This document shows, one piece after another, positions 22,991-32,239 of a stretch of DNA of 64,000 bases. The stretch is taken from the NCBI GenBank assembly GCA_018296165.2, contig JACKQL020000076.1, positions 62,001 to 126,000 of the forward strand, given 5' to 3'. Under the pieces are notes generated by a model. The model was not told the origin of the DNA. It did no database searches and worked only from the letters and a program-made list of their open reading frames with translations. Within the stretch, counting starts at the first letter, position 1; every line of letters begins with the position of its first letter. This DNA comes from Termitomyces sp. T153. Taxonomy: Eukaryota; Basidiomycota; Agaricomycetes; Agaricales; Lyophyllaceae. The position numbers and the translations under genes are program-made.

Positions 22991-24160
22991 GGGTTAGAGT
23001 AATACTGATAGTTCTGGGGCTTTCTTGAAGACTTAGGCAGTCTACTCCAATTCCACACTGATGTCTTGATGAATGCTTGAAGTTGAAGGGGTTTACTTCC
23101 AAAATATTTCTATTCTGAATGCAGAGGGGTCTCAACAAACTCCAGCCTAAGTGATTCACTCCCTGGGAACCACCGAGCCTTTGCCTATTAATTGCCTGTC
23201 TATTTGCTACTCTACTTTGGCTTTTTATACCTCTTTCTACAGTGCACAGACCACCCCCTACATGTGACTTTTGGTTCCATACTTTTCAGCCCCTTATTCA
23301 TAACTGTTATTCTAATTCCCCCTTTTGGCATGCCTGTTTCAGTGCCACAGGCCAGTTCCTGGTTCCATCATTCCTCCTTTGCATTCTTAGCTTCCATTTG
23401 CCCCATTTATCTCTCCCTCCTTTGTATTTCTCCCATTCATATTCTTCTCCATTCAGGTTCTTTCCCATTCAGATTCTTCCATTCATCTATTCCCTCCCAT
23501 TCATTCTATTCATCTTCCTTTGTTCATTTCATATTCTTCCCCATTCAGGTTCTTTCCCATTCAGGTTCTTCCATTCATCTGTTCCCTCCCATTCATTTCA
23601 TTCATTTCATATTCTTCCATTCATCTTCCTTTCCCTTCCCTTCATTCCATTCATTTCATATTCTTCCATTCATCTTCCTTTCCCTTCCCTTCATTCCATT
23701 CATTCCCCCTTTACCTCCTTTCAGTCAACATTCCAATCTGGTTAGTCTTAGATCAGATCCAGATCTTGCCAGAATTGATGCTACTCAGGTGCTTTTGCCA
23801 GTCCCATGCTTCCCCTCCCATTACAGTGATTGGACTATTATTGAGTGTATAGTCTAGTATAGTCCTTGTCCTATCCTGTTCTGTCTTTCTTCTGGTGTAT
23901 TTAAAGGGATAATGTTGCTGGGACTTGTTTTACCAGGAGGCTTACAGTTTTCAGCCTTAATAAATGTTTGTTTTGACTTCTGGTGTTTATTATGTTCCCA
24001 ATGGTGTGACAACATCGTATCACTAGCACCAACACCTTTGGAGCAGCTCAAAGCCCCTCAATCTCTAATAGTGACCCAGAAGGCAAAGAAAATGCAACTC
24101 CGCCTCAGTCACTCTCGATCAAATCATGACAGCTGCCTCCCAACATACCTTGGAGTCAAT
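22990..24160 (+). repeat. Insert between protease and RT of element 3: LTR-like, pyrimidine-rich
   Basis: About 1.17 kb with no pol homology separates protease from RT. It starts near GTTAGAGTAATACTG, holds a TTC/CATT-rich tract with an about 49-bp tandem repeat (23440-23710), and has TATTTAAAG and AATAAA-type signals near 23895-23965. It ends with an LTR-like GTGTGACAACA followed by ATCGTATCACTAG, which could be a primer-binding site. The best guess is a fragment of another LTR element with a short piece of its leader. No TSD was found, so the boundaries are approximate. Confidence 0.45.
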
Positions 24161-24246
24161 ACAAAGGCCTGTGGTACTCTGACCAGCAATGCTCAACCCC
24201 TCTGACCAACTCCACCACCACTCCAGACCCAACTGCTACTGCCCCA

Positions 24247-25077
24247 TTGTCCACCTCTGTCAACTCTGGAAGCCTTGACATTAAAATCATTGGTGCCATC
24301 CCCTTTGCACACATCCTACAAGATGGCACCCCCACCTTCCAATTACAAATCATGCTAGCCCTACTAGAGGAGCACCTTTGTGCAGAAACCACTGCACCAG
24401 AGTGCACAACAGAGGAACAAATCCTATCCAAAGTAGTTCCCCCAGAGTATCATGAATTTGCTGATGTGTTCTCTGAAGGGAGTGCCAAAGAACTTCCCCT
24501 GCACTGCTCCTATGACCACAAGATCAACCTCAAAGAAGGCGCTTTGCCCCCATTTGGTAAAATCTACAACATGTCCAAGATTGAGCTCTGGGCTCTGAAG
24601 GAGTACTTTGATGACATGCTTGGCAAGGGCTTCATATGCCCATCAATCTCCACTGCCAGCACTCCAGTCTTATTCACCAAGAAGAAGAGTGGATCACTCC
24701 AACTCTGTGTGGACTATTGGGGACTCAACAAAGTCACCAAAAAGAACTGGTATCCCCTCCCTCTGATTGGAGATCTCATTGACTGCCTCTGCAGTGCCAA
24801 GATCTACATAAAGATAGACCTCCACTCCAGCTACAATAATATCTGGATTGCTCCAGAACATGAATGGAAGACTGCCTTTTGCACCCACTATGGCCTCTTT
24901 GAGTACCTTGTAATGCCCTTCAGAATGACTAACTCCCCTGCCACTTTTCAGTACTTCATGAATGACATCTTCCACAATATGAACAACATTTTTGTCATTG
25001 TGTATCTGAACAACATCTTGATCTACTTGAATTTGCTGGAGGAGCATCTGGAGCATGTCTGCCACATCCTAGAATGA
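24247..25077 (+). pseudogene. Element 3 reverse transcriptase (active site lost)
   Basis: The longest open pol frame, 276 codons. It holds VPPEYHEFADVFSEG, LPLHCSYDHKINLKEG, KSGSLQLCVDYWGLN (usually DYRGLN), KIDLHSSYNNIWI, FEYLVMPFRMTNSPATFQYF and then VIVYLNNILIY. The catalytic YLDD is YLNN (25003-25014), so both aspartates that bind metal are asparagine. R-to-W and D-to-N changes are G-to-A or C-to-T transitions. The domain cannot be catalytic as read. Confidence 0.92.
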
Positions 25078-25861
25078 CTCCAGGAGTATCACCTTCATAC
25101 CAAACCTGAGAAATGTTCCTTCCACATGATGGAGGTCAAATACCTTGGAGTTATTATCACTTCCAATGGCGTGCACATGGACCCCACCAAGATTGAAGCT
25201 ATACTCAATTGGCCTCCACTGTGGAATGTCAAGGAGGTACAGTTATTTTTGGGTTTGCTAACTTTTATTACCAATTCATCAACAACTACTCTGGAATCAC
25301 CAAACCCCTCAACTGACTCATGCAGAAGGACACCCCTTGGAATTGGGACAGCAAGTGCCAAAGCATATTCCTCCTCCTGAAGAAGGCCTTCACCTCCACT
25401 CTAGTCCTCCACCATTTCAACCCTCCCTGCCAATCATACTCAAATGCAATGCCTCTGACTACACCATCACTGGAATACTCTTCCAGTCAGACTTCAGAGG
25501 CAAGGATCTCCACCCCATTGCCTTCTACACCTGTTCAATAATCCCTGCCGAGCTCAACTACAACATCTATGATAAAGAACTCCTTGCAATTGTCAAAGCC
25601 TTCTATCAGTGGCAGGCATACCGCAAGGAATCCCCACACCACATCCAAGTCTACTCCAACCACAACAACCTACAATTATTCATGACCATGAAACAACTCA
25701 GCCATTGCCAAGCTCAATGGTCCAAAACCCTCTCAGAGTATGACTTCACCATCCACTATTGCTCCAGTCAACTTGGTGCAAAGCCTGATGCCCTCATTTG
25801 GAGGTTCAATGTATATCCAAAAAAATCATTTGAAGCCAAATGGAACACACTCAACCATTGA
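25078..25861 (+). pseudogene. Element 3 RT thumb/connection and RNase H
   Basis: YLGVIITSNGVHMDPTKIEAI and WPPLWNVKEVQLFLG follow the RT. RNase H blocks are LKCNASDYTITGILFQ (frame shifted, catalytic D kept as NASDY), HPIAFYTCSIIPAELNYNIYDKELLAIV and VYSNHNNLQLF, where TDH is usual. Frames change at least twice between 25077 and 25340. Confidence 0.88.
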
Positions 25862-26029
25862 GTGGTAATCCCCCCTAAACATCTACATGCCATGCTGATT
25901 TTAAATGAAGAGGGAATCCTCTATAAAATCAGAAACTCACTCCCAGACCATTTCTTCACCCAGCATGACCCCCACAATAATTTTGTTGACAAGTCAAATG
26001 CTGAAAACCCCTTCATGTTGTCTCTGGAC

Positions 26030-26832
26030 CACTGCTCCTGCTCCGGAGTGGACAAATTTATGCTCTGGACTACAAGTCCATTTGCCTCAACATACTCCAG
26101 CAACACCACAACCACAAACTCTTGGGACACTCAGGAATTTATAAGACTCTTCAACTCATCTCCCAGACTTACTTTTGGCCAGGAATGAAGAAGGATGTCA
26201 CACAATACATAAGGGCCTGTGAACCCTGTCTTTGGGCCAAGATACCCTGCCACCATCCCCACAGGTTACTGAAGCCCCTCCCTGTCAGCCAATGCTCCTG
26301 GTCCTCAATATCAATGGATCATATTGTCAAACTCCCTGACTTCAAAGGTTTTAATGCAATCCTCATCATTGTCTGCTGCCTCATTAAACAAGCCCTCTTC
26401 ATCCCCTGCCACACCACCAACAATGCTCTGGAGTTTGCCAAACTATTCCTCAAACACATATTCTCTAAGCACAGACTTCCAGATGACATTGTCTCTGACT
26501 GCAGACCTTTACTCATATCTTGTTTTTGGCAAATGCTATGCAAGGCACTCAAAGTCAAAACCAATCTCTCCACTGCCTATTAGCTGGAGACTGACAGACA
26601 AACAAAATGAGTAAACCAGATGTTAGAACAGTATCTCTGCCTCTATGTTGACTATTTACAGAATAACTGGTGTGCAGAACTTCCCCTTGCCAAGTTTACC
26701 TACACCAATATGCCTCATTCTGCCACCAGAGTTTCTACCGTCTATGCCAACAAGGGCTACAACCCCCAACTCATGCTATCCCTCAAGGATATCCCTTCCC
26801 ATGTCACCCACAAAGTTGCCAAAGACCTCTGA
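26030..26832 (+). pseudogene. Element 3 integrase
   Basis: The zinc finger is represented by LGHSGIYKTLQLISQTYFWP (HHCC) and YIRACEPCLWAK. The core has ISMDHIVKLPDFKGFNAILI, IFSKHRLPDDIVSDCRPL (catalytic Asp in SD) and TAY*LETDRQTK*VNQMLEQYL, with stops at two positions. PLAKFTYTNMPHSATRVS matches the usual ..EFAYNN..H.S block. Confidence 0.88.
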
Positions 26833-26999
26833 TCTCTTCACCAGTTCCTCCAAGATGAGATTGACACTGCCAATCAAGCCTACTCCAAGCATGCCAACCC
26901 CTAATGCAGCCCAATCCCTGACTAATCCCCTAGCATCTTGGTCTGGCTCAATTGACAAATCTCAAGACCTGGAGGCCCTCTATCAAGCTTGACCACAAA

Positions 27000-27400
27000 C
27001 ATTTCAGCCCTTTCAAGGTCCTCTGGAAGGTCTCCATGCATGCCTACAAGCTCAACCTACCTCTGGGCTTGAAGGGCCTCCACTCTGTGTTCCACATCCA
27101 ACTCCTTGAAAAATATGCTCCAGACCCATTCCCCAGCCAATACCCCAGCTGACTGCCCCCCATCAAAGTTGAGGATGCATGTCACTACAAGTTCGACCAA
27201 ATCCTTGACTCCTGCATGGTCTGTGGCTGACTCCAATACTTGGTCCACTGGAAGGGCTATGGACCTGAGGACAACACTTGGGAACTCCAAAAAAACCTCA
27301 ACAGAGCTCCTGATAAACTCTGGGACTTCCATCAATGACACTTCACCAAGCCCTGAGACCTCCAGGACTAGCAAATACAGACAGCATCAGTGGGCATGAC
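27000..27400 (+). pseudogene. Element 3 integrase C-terminus and chromodomain
   Basis: The sequence KLDHKHFSPFKVLWKVS, LPLGLKGLHSVFHIQLLEKY leads into a chromodomain: [33 protein letters not shown]. The aromatic core residues of the fold are visible. One TGA sits where Arg is expected. It is followed by TSKYRQHQW, the same tail kept by element 1 near 3140. Confidence 0.87.
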
Positions 27401-27784
27401 CTCCACCTCTGGACTCATCAGGGATTCAACTCCCACAAGTAATCCCTTATATGTTTTATTCACTCTCCTTCACTTGATACTAAAAAGAGTCACTTATCCA
27501 GGCTGAAGGTCCAAAAAGGGCTGTATATACAAAAATACATAATATTATAGAGGTATGAGTGGGCCTGGAATACAAGAAGACAAGTCCAAGAAAATCCCCT
27601 ACTCCTCCCCCTCCAACTCTACCTTCATGATCCTCCCCACCATATCCACCTCTAGCTGTGCTACCACCATTGCCAGAATGTCTGGATGCCCCAGGAGGAG
27701 TTCCCCCACATCCATTGCCACCTTCTACCATGCTCTGGAGTCCACCATTGCCCTCTGCCAATGCTCTGCCAGCAGACACCCCAT

Positions 27785-28990
27785 CTACATAACTCCTTGC
27801 TCCAGCTCCAGGGGGAGGTCTCCAGGCATCCTCACCAACCCATTGTGAATGGATCCTAGCACTGCCAATGCTTCATCAAGGAGGATGTAGTGCTCCCTGG
27901 CCCAGTCTGCTGAAGTGGGGTCAGCCCAGTGGGAAGGAAAACAGAGGATGAAAAGGAAAGGACTCACAAAGCACCCCCTGCCATTCTGAGGCCACCTCAT
28001 TGGCAAGCCACTCCTCCCACCTCTGTGCCCTCTCCACCATTGCCCTGGGCACCCCTACATCTGACCCCCCCCCCCAAGCCCCCCACACCTCTACTCCCAC
28101 CTGTGCCTCTAACTGCTTCAAATGAGCTTGCACCTCCTGGAGTTGGACCAGCTGCTCTGTAGCAGTTCCCACAGCCATGTCCTGGTCCTTCTATGCTGTG
28201 TCCCTGTCCTTCTGCACCTCATCCTGCTCCTTCCACATCATGTCTCAGTTCTCCCCAATCCTCTGGACCTCCTCCTTATGGGTGGCCAGCAACTGCTCCA
28301 GGCCCTCCACCTGATGCTGCAGGAAAGCCTTTACAACCAACTATGACTCCTCTATAGATGGCTCCACTAAAGCCCCAGAGGTTGAGGAATATACTACAGA
28401 GCCTGCAGGGCCCATCATCACCTGCTCCCCCCACACCTGCTTGCTCAGTCTCACCTCTGGTGGGGGGGATGCCTTCCACTTACCCTTGTTATGCGCCATG
28501 GGGGCCCCTTGTCTCCATCCACCCTGCAGGGGCCCTACCTTCATTGGCAGGTGCCCTACACTACTCCCATCTTCAGCCCCCTCAACTCTCTCCAACACCT
28601 TGCCCTACTGCCCCTCCTCCAACTATGCCATGACCCATGCCTAGTCCCAACCTTGCTCCACAGCAATGCAGGCAGCATGCCAACTCAATGTAACAGAGCA
28701 CCTCTTATGCTACAAGCAACATAGAAGACACACCAATGTATCCTACTGTAGCCCCAGCATGGGCTCCTCAAAGTTGCACTGCTCCCTATGTCAAACACAG
28801 CACAAACACTATGGAAATAGATTAGCCAGAAAAAAGGTAAAATTGCATAGTCACTCACTGGGCCCACCACCTGGCACCACTCAAGAGTTGGAGGACCCCT
28901 CACCCACTCCACAGCCTATGCAAACTGCTCTGGTGTCACCTCTGCCTGAGCCACCCTCAAACCCACAGGAATGAGTTAGACCACTCCTAA
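27785..28990 (-). pseudogene. Antisense accessory gene of element 3 (decayed, with Cys-rich motif)
   Basis: Lies opposite to pol, between chromodomain and 3' LTR. Reading on the - strand, a GTGAGT...CATAG intron (28809-28858) precedes two C-X2-C-X6-C units (CLCC......C and CLLCC.....C, about 28690-28808), then WHAACIAVEQG. Next come VMA*LEEGQ*GKVLERVEG, the basic HNKGKWKASPPPEVRLSKQ, a coiled coil (LQEVQAHLKQLEAQ) and RAQRWEEWLANEVASEWQGVL. A second intron (27910-27967) then joins to DWAREHYILLDEALAVLGSI. All in-frame stops replace expected Trp or Gln codons. The layout matches elements 1 and 2 except that those lack the Cys units. The Cys spacing resembles a fungal Zn2Cys6 cluster, though the linker (15 residues) is longer. 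Function is unknown. Confidence 0.65.
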
Positions 28991-29484
28991 ACCAAGCCCA
29001 GGCCTGGAACATGAGGGGGGGACTGCCCCTGCTGACTGCACTACATCCCTGCCTGACAAAAGCTCTGAGGAGCCTGCTATAGCTGTGAACAGCTCTGTTA
29101 GGACCCAGTCAGTATTCCAGATCATATGAGATGGAATCACACTCATGACTACAATACATTGCCTTAACTCAGCAATGATACTGAAGCCCCTCAGAGTCCC
29201 TAGAGGAGGACAACTGGGATGATATAGATGGAGACCTGGATGTTGCTAGAAAATAAGTGGAAGATGACATTGCAAAAAGTTTGGGAAGCCCAGAGTATGT
29301 CTGACTCTTTTTAATGGCTTGGAAAAAACCCCCTGATAAATGGCAGCCATGCTTTGACTTTGTTCCCCACGCTGCTGCTGCTTACTGTAGTCTGATCAAT
29401 ATTACTCAACTCCAATTCCCACACCCTGCTAATCCCCAAACTGCACCCTGTGTCTCAAGGGTCTTAATGCTGAAGGGGGGGTGA
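28991..29484. other. Region between antisense gene and element 3 3' LTR
   Basis: Probably the decayed 5' exon and promoter side of the antisense gene. On the - strand near 29270 a frame begins MSSSTYFLATSRSPSISSQ, which could correspond to the MSSPS start in elements 1 and 2. The purine tract TGAAGGGGGGGTGA ends at 29484. Confidence 0.4.
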
Positions 29485-30524
29485 TGTCATAACCCACTCC
29501 CCAGACCCCCAACCTTGTCTCCAACCTGCTTGAGCCCTTCCCAATGCTCTGCCAAACCCCCTGACCCTTGACCACCCTCTGCACCCACTCTGGGTAACTC
29601 TGACACTTCTCCAGCAAACCCCAATGATCTTCTGGCCAACTCCGATGCCTTCTCTGCAGTTCTTGACACTTCCTCTGAGCCCCTGAAACCTTCCCCCGCT
29701 ACTCCTGACCCCACCATATGGCTCTGATCCCCTACCTTAGTTCACCTGACCTGCTCTAGAGCATCATGATGACTCCAGAGCAGCCCACGTTCCCAGCTGC
29801 TCCTATCAGAATATTACTGTGGCCCACCTTTTGATTGTACCCAACACCCATCGACCCTGCATAGCTCTGTCAAGTCCCACCACCATGCTCACTGTCCTAT
29901 GGAGTTATCTAGTAGTCAGTATATAAGTTATAGAGTAACCTCTTGTACTCCAGTCTTGATATTACTCACATTGTTGGTTACTTGTATTTTGTGTTCTTCT
30001 CTGTCTCTGTTTCTATTTTCAGTCTTGAATCTATCTCTCTTCTCTGTCTTGTCTCGCCTTATCTTCATCTCATCTTGACTGTCTATATTTCCTTTGTTTC
30101 TCTAAGTTCTTCCCATCTCCAATGTCAGTACTAACTCTCCACATGCACCATGAACCCCAAACATTCTATGACAACTCCAGACCTTGCCCTTTGCTCAGCC
30201 TTAGAACTCATCAAGTTTTAATTGATCCTCTGTCAAACTCTAGCTCTGCCCCCATCACTTGCAAAGCCTCTGTTTACTCTGCAGTCTATTCATGCACCTA
30301 CAAACTTGTTCCTGATGCCCGCCCCAGCCCAACATTAATATACTTGGTCTTAGACTTCCCTGGACCACTCTGGACTTGCTCAGACCACTCCCCTTAGCCT
30401 TCCCTCACAAGTCTCTCCTCTCTGCACCAACTCTGGAATGCTAGGTTATACGTGCAGGACACTGCATCTGCCTAGTAAGGATTTGCCAGTGTAGCTGAGC
30501 CCCTGTCATCAGTGGAACCTGACA
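29485..30524 (+). repeat. Element 3 3' LTR
   Basis: It begins TGTCATAACCC right after the polypurine tract and ends ACCTGACA at 30524 (1040 bp). A TATATAAG box lies at 29920-29927. It is visibly diverged from the 5' LTR by scattered substitutions, in line with an old insertion. Confidence 0.9.
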
Positions 30525-30667
30525 CCTCTGAGGGTGTGTCTGGGTTGGCAAGCTGAGACATAAAACTCCATAGTGCTTTATCCTAGTGGAGAAGTGACAG
30601 ATAGCAGCTTGGAGGTTTCTTGGGGCTATGTGGGGCTTCCAGGCCAGTTTTATGAGACTTGTTCTGC
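30525..30667 (-). pseudogene. Element 4 leader and gag start
   Basis: The 143 bp between the element 3 3' LTR and the element 4 5' LTR. On the - strand it gives a short leader and then ATG at 30561, opening MSQLANPDTPSE. Joined across element 3 to 12103 this continues as VDLPAPPGDPGANNAII in the same frame. This is direct support for element 3 sitting inside element 4 gag. Confidence 0.75.
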
Positions 30668-31037
30668 TGTAAGGGCAACCTCCAGGATGGCAGATTGGAG
30701 TCATGCAGCTAGCAGAGGGAAATCTGAAGTATATTAGTGGGGTAGACTACAATACAATTCAGTAACTAATCACCTAGCAGAGGGGAATCTGAAGAGAACA
30801 AGTCTAAGGATCCCTGCTGCTTGGTGCAGCACATCAGTGGGTGGCGGAGGCATGGGAAATACTGTACAGGTGACTGGATTTACTCCTAACCCTAGGGCAA
30901 TAGTTGCTGAGGTAATACAGAGAACTCCAGAGTTCTCCAGAGATTTCTGGGGTTCTGGAAAGAGCCCCACAGATGTCAAACAAGCTGCAGAAGTGCTGGA
31001 ACCAGTCACAGAGGTTGGAAATGGAAGTCCCCTGACC
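30668..31037 (-). repeat. Element 4 5' LTR
   Basis: A 370-bp LTR in the same orientation as 6505-6874, from TGTAAGGGCAACC to GTCCCCTGACC (final A changed to C). CTCCT at 31038 is the TSD. Confidence 0.9.
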
Positions 31038-31042
31038 CTCCT
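31038..31042. repeat. Target-site duplication CTCCT, right copy (element 4)
   Basis: Matches 6500-6504. The element 5 integrase frame resumes at the next base as PDAKFQYNN. Confidence 0.9.
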
Positions 31043-31822
31043 CCCTGATGCCAAGTTCCAATACAACAACCATGTTCATACTTCCATCCAGTTCTCCCCA
31101 TTCTTCCTTGACACCAGATGACACCTGCAAATGGGTTTTGAACTCCAGGCCCAACCTTTGGAGAATGAATCAGTAAACAAATTTGTGGATCAGATGAAAA
31201 GATCATAGAAGGAGGCCTGAGCAGCACTGGCAAAGGCAAAGGACAACATGGCACAATACTACAACCACAGAAGGACTCCAGAGCACAAATACCAGCCTGG
31301 AGATTGAATCTACCTGAATGCCTCCTACATTACAACCACCCAGCCCTCAAAAAAGCTGTTACACCACCAGTTGGGACCTTTCATGGTGGAATAGCAGGTA
31401 GGCCCCCTAGCCTACCAACTCCAGCTCCCCACAGGGATGCACCAGCTTCATCCAGTGTTCAACATGGTTAAACTGACTCCAGCCCCAAAGGATCCTATTC
31501 TGGGGCAATGTCTGCCACCCCTGCCACTCCCAGTAGTGATCAACAACAACAAGGAGTATGAGGTGGAGGAAATCCTGGATAGTCATTTAATCCAGAGACA
31601 ACTACAATACAAGGTGAAGTGGAAGGGCTATGGGATTGAGTATATCTTCTGGAAACCATGAGAGAATGTACATGCCCCTGGACTCATCAAGAAGTTCCAG
31701 AAGAAACACCCAGATGATCCACATGCTATACAAGGAATCTACCCTATTTTGCTGGTGGACCAAGCAATCAGCAACTTCTTCTACCCTGCACATTGAGACA
31801 CTACATGCTAGAGGGGGGGTGA
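31043..31822 (+). pseudogene. Element 5 integrase C-terminus with chromodomain
   Basis: Continues the integrase broken at 6504: PDAKFQYNNHVHTSIQFSPF, NESVNKFVDQMKRS, MAQYYNHRRTPEHKYQPGD, HPVFNMVKLTPAPKDPI. The chromodomain follows as EYEVEEILDSHLIQRQLQYK, VKWKGYGIEY.FWKP. The coding part ends at ...NFFYPAH and is followed by the purine tract CTAGAGGGGGGGTGA. There are stops at several Arg/Trp positions. Confidence 0.87.
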
Positions 31823-32191
31823 TGTCAGTGGACTTCCATTTCTGACCTCCACAACCTATTCCAGCATCTCCACAGCTTGTTCAACATCTTCAGGGATCAT
31901 TTCAGAACTCCAGAGATCTCTGGAGAACCATGGAGTTCTCCATATTACCTCACTGATCATTGTTCTAGAGTTAAGACTAGCTCCAGCCTTCTGTACAGTA
32001 GTTCCCACACCTCCACCACCCACTGATGTGCCATGCCAAGCAGCAGGGATCCTTAGACTTGTTCTCTTCAGATTCCCCTTGGCTAGGTAATTAGTTACTG
32101 ATTGTATTGTTGTCTACTCTTGCTAATATACTTCTATTCTCCTCTGCTAGCTCCATGACTCTGCTTCACTGCCCTGGAGGTTGCCCTTACA
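31823..32191 (+). repeat. Element 5 3' LTR
   Basis: It starts TGTCAGTGGACTTCC after the polypurine tract and ends GCCCTTACA (369 bp). It is an inverted relative of the element 4 LTRs at 6505-6874 and 30668-31037, more diverged in the middle. The right TSD candidate is CTCAG (32192-32196). The left partner is outside the window. Confidence 0.88.
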
Positions 32192-32239
32192 CTCAGCCTC
32201 AGTAATAAAAAGAGATGAAGGAGGAGTATACCTAAGGCT

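Larger units (their letters stand above)
12104..30524 (+). mobile_element. Element 3: Ty3/Gypsy chromovirus carrying an antisense gene, interrupted by element 2
   Basis: LTRs lie at 12104-13185 and 29485-30524. The internal order is gag (13218-13827 and 20197-21891), protease, reverse transcriptase, RNase H, integrase, chromodomain, then an antisense gene and the 3' LTR. Without element 2 and the insert at about 22990-24160 it is about 10.9 kb. It is inserted in the gag of element 4. No matching TSD is visible (GTCCA before, CCTCT after), possibly because the left LTR start is mutated (GGTCAT for TGTCAT) or a few bases were lost. It is CpG-poor and full of stops. Confidence 0.85.
6505..31037 (-). 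mobile_element. Element 4: Ty3/Gypsy chromovirus, interrupted by elements 3 and 2
   Basis: It lies on the - strand with 3' LTR 6505-6874, 5' LTR 30668-31037 and 5-bp TSD CTCCT. Domain order on the - strand is gag (30561 down to 30525, then 12103 down to about 10930), protease, reverse transcriptase, RNase H, integrase, chromodomain. This is the standard order of Ty3/Gypsy chromoviruses. Element 3 interrupts gag near its N-terminus. Its own sequence totals about 6.1 kb, the usual size for the family. It carries many stops and almost no CpG, so it is inactive. Element 5, into which it inserted, belongs to the same family. Confidence 0.88.

Noticed and set aside
23192..23857. 221-codon hydrophobic frame resembling a membrane protein
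   Set aside because: It is encoded by the TTC/CATT-rich low-complexity tract. Phe/Ser/His repeats are a by-product.
30668..32191. Foldback-like element made of two inverted LTRs around a pol fragment, as from autointegration
   Set aside because: The CTCCT duplications at 6500 and 31038 and the restored frame DELL-PDAKF show the left LTR belongs to element 4 and the right one to element 5.
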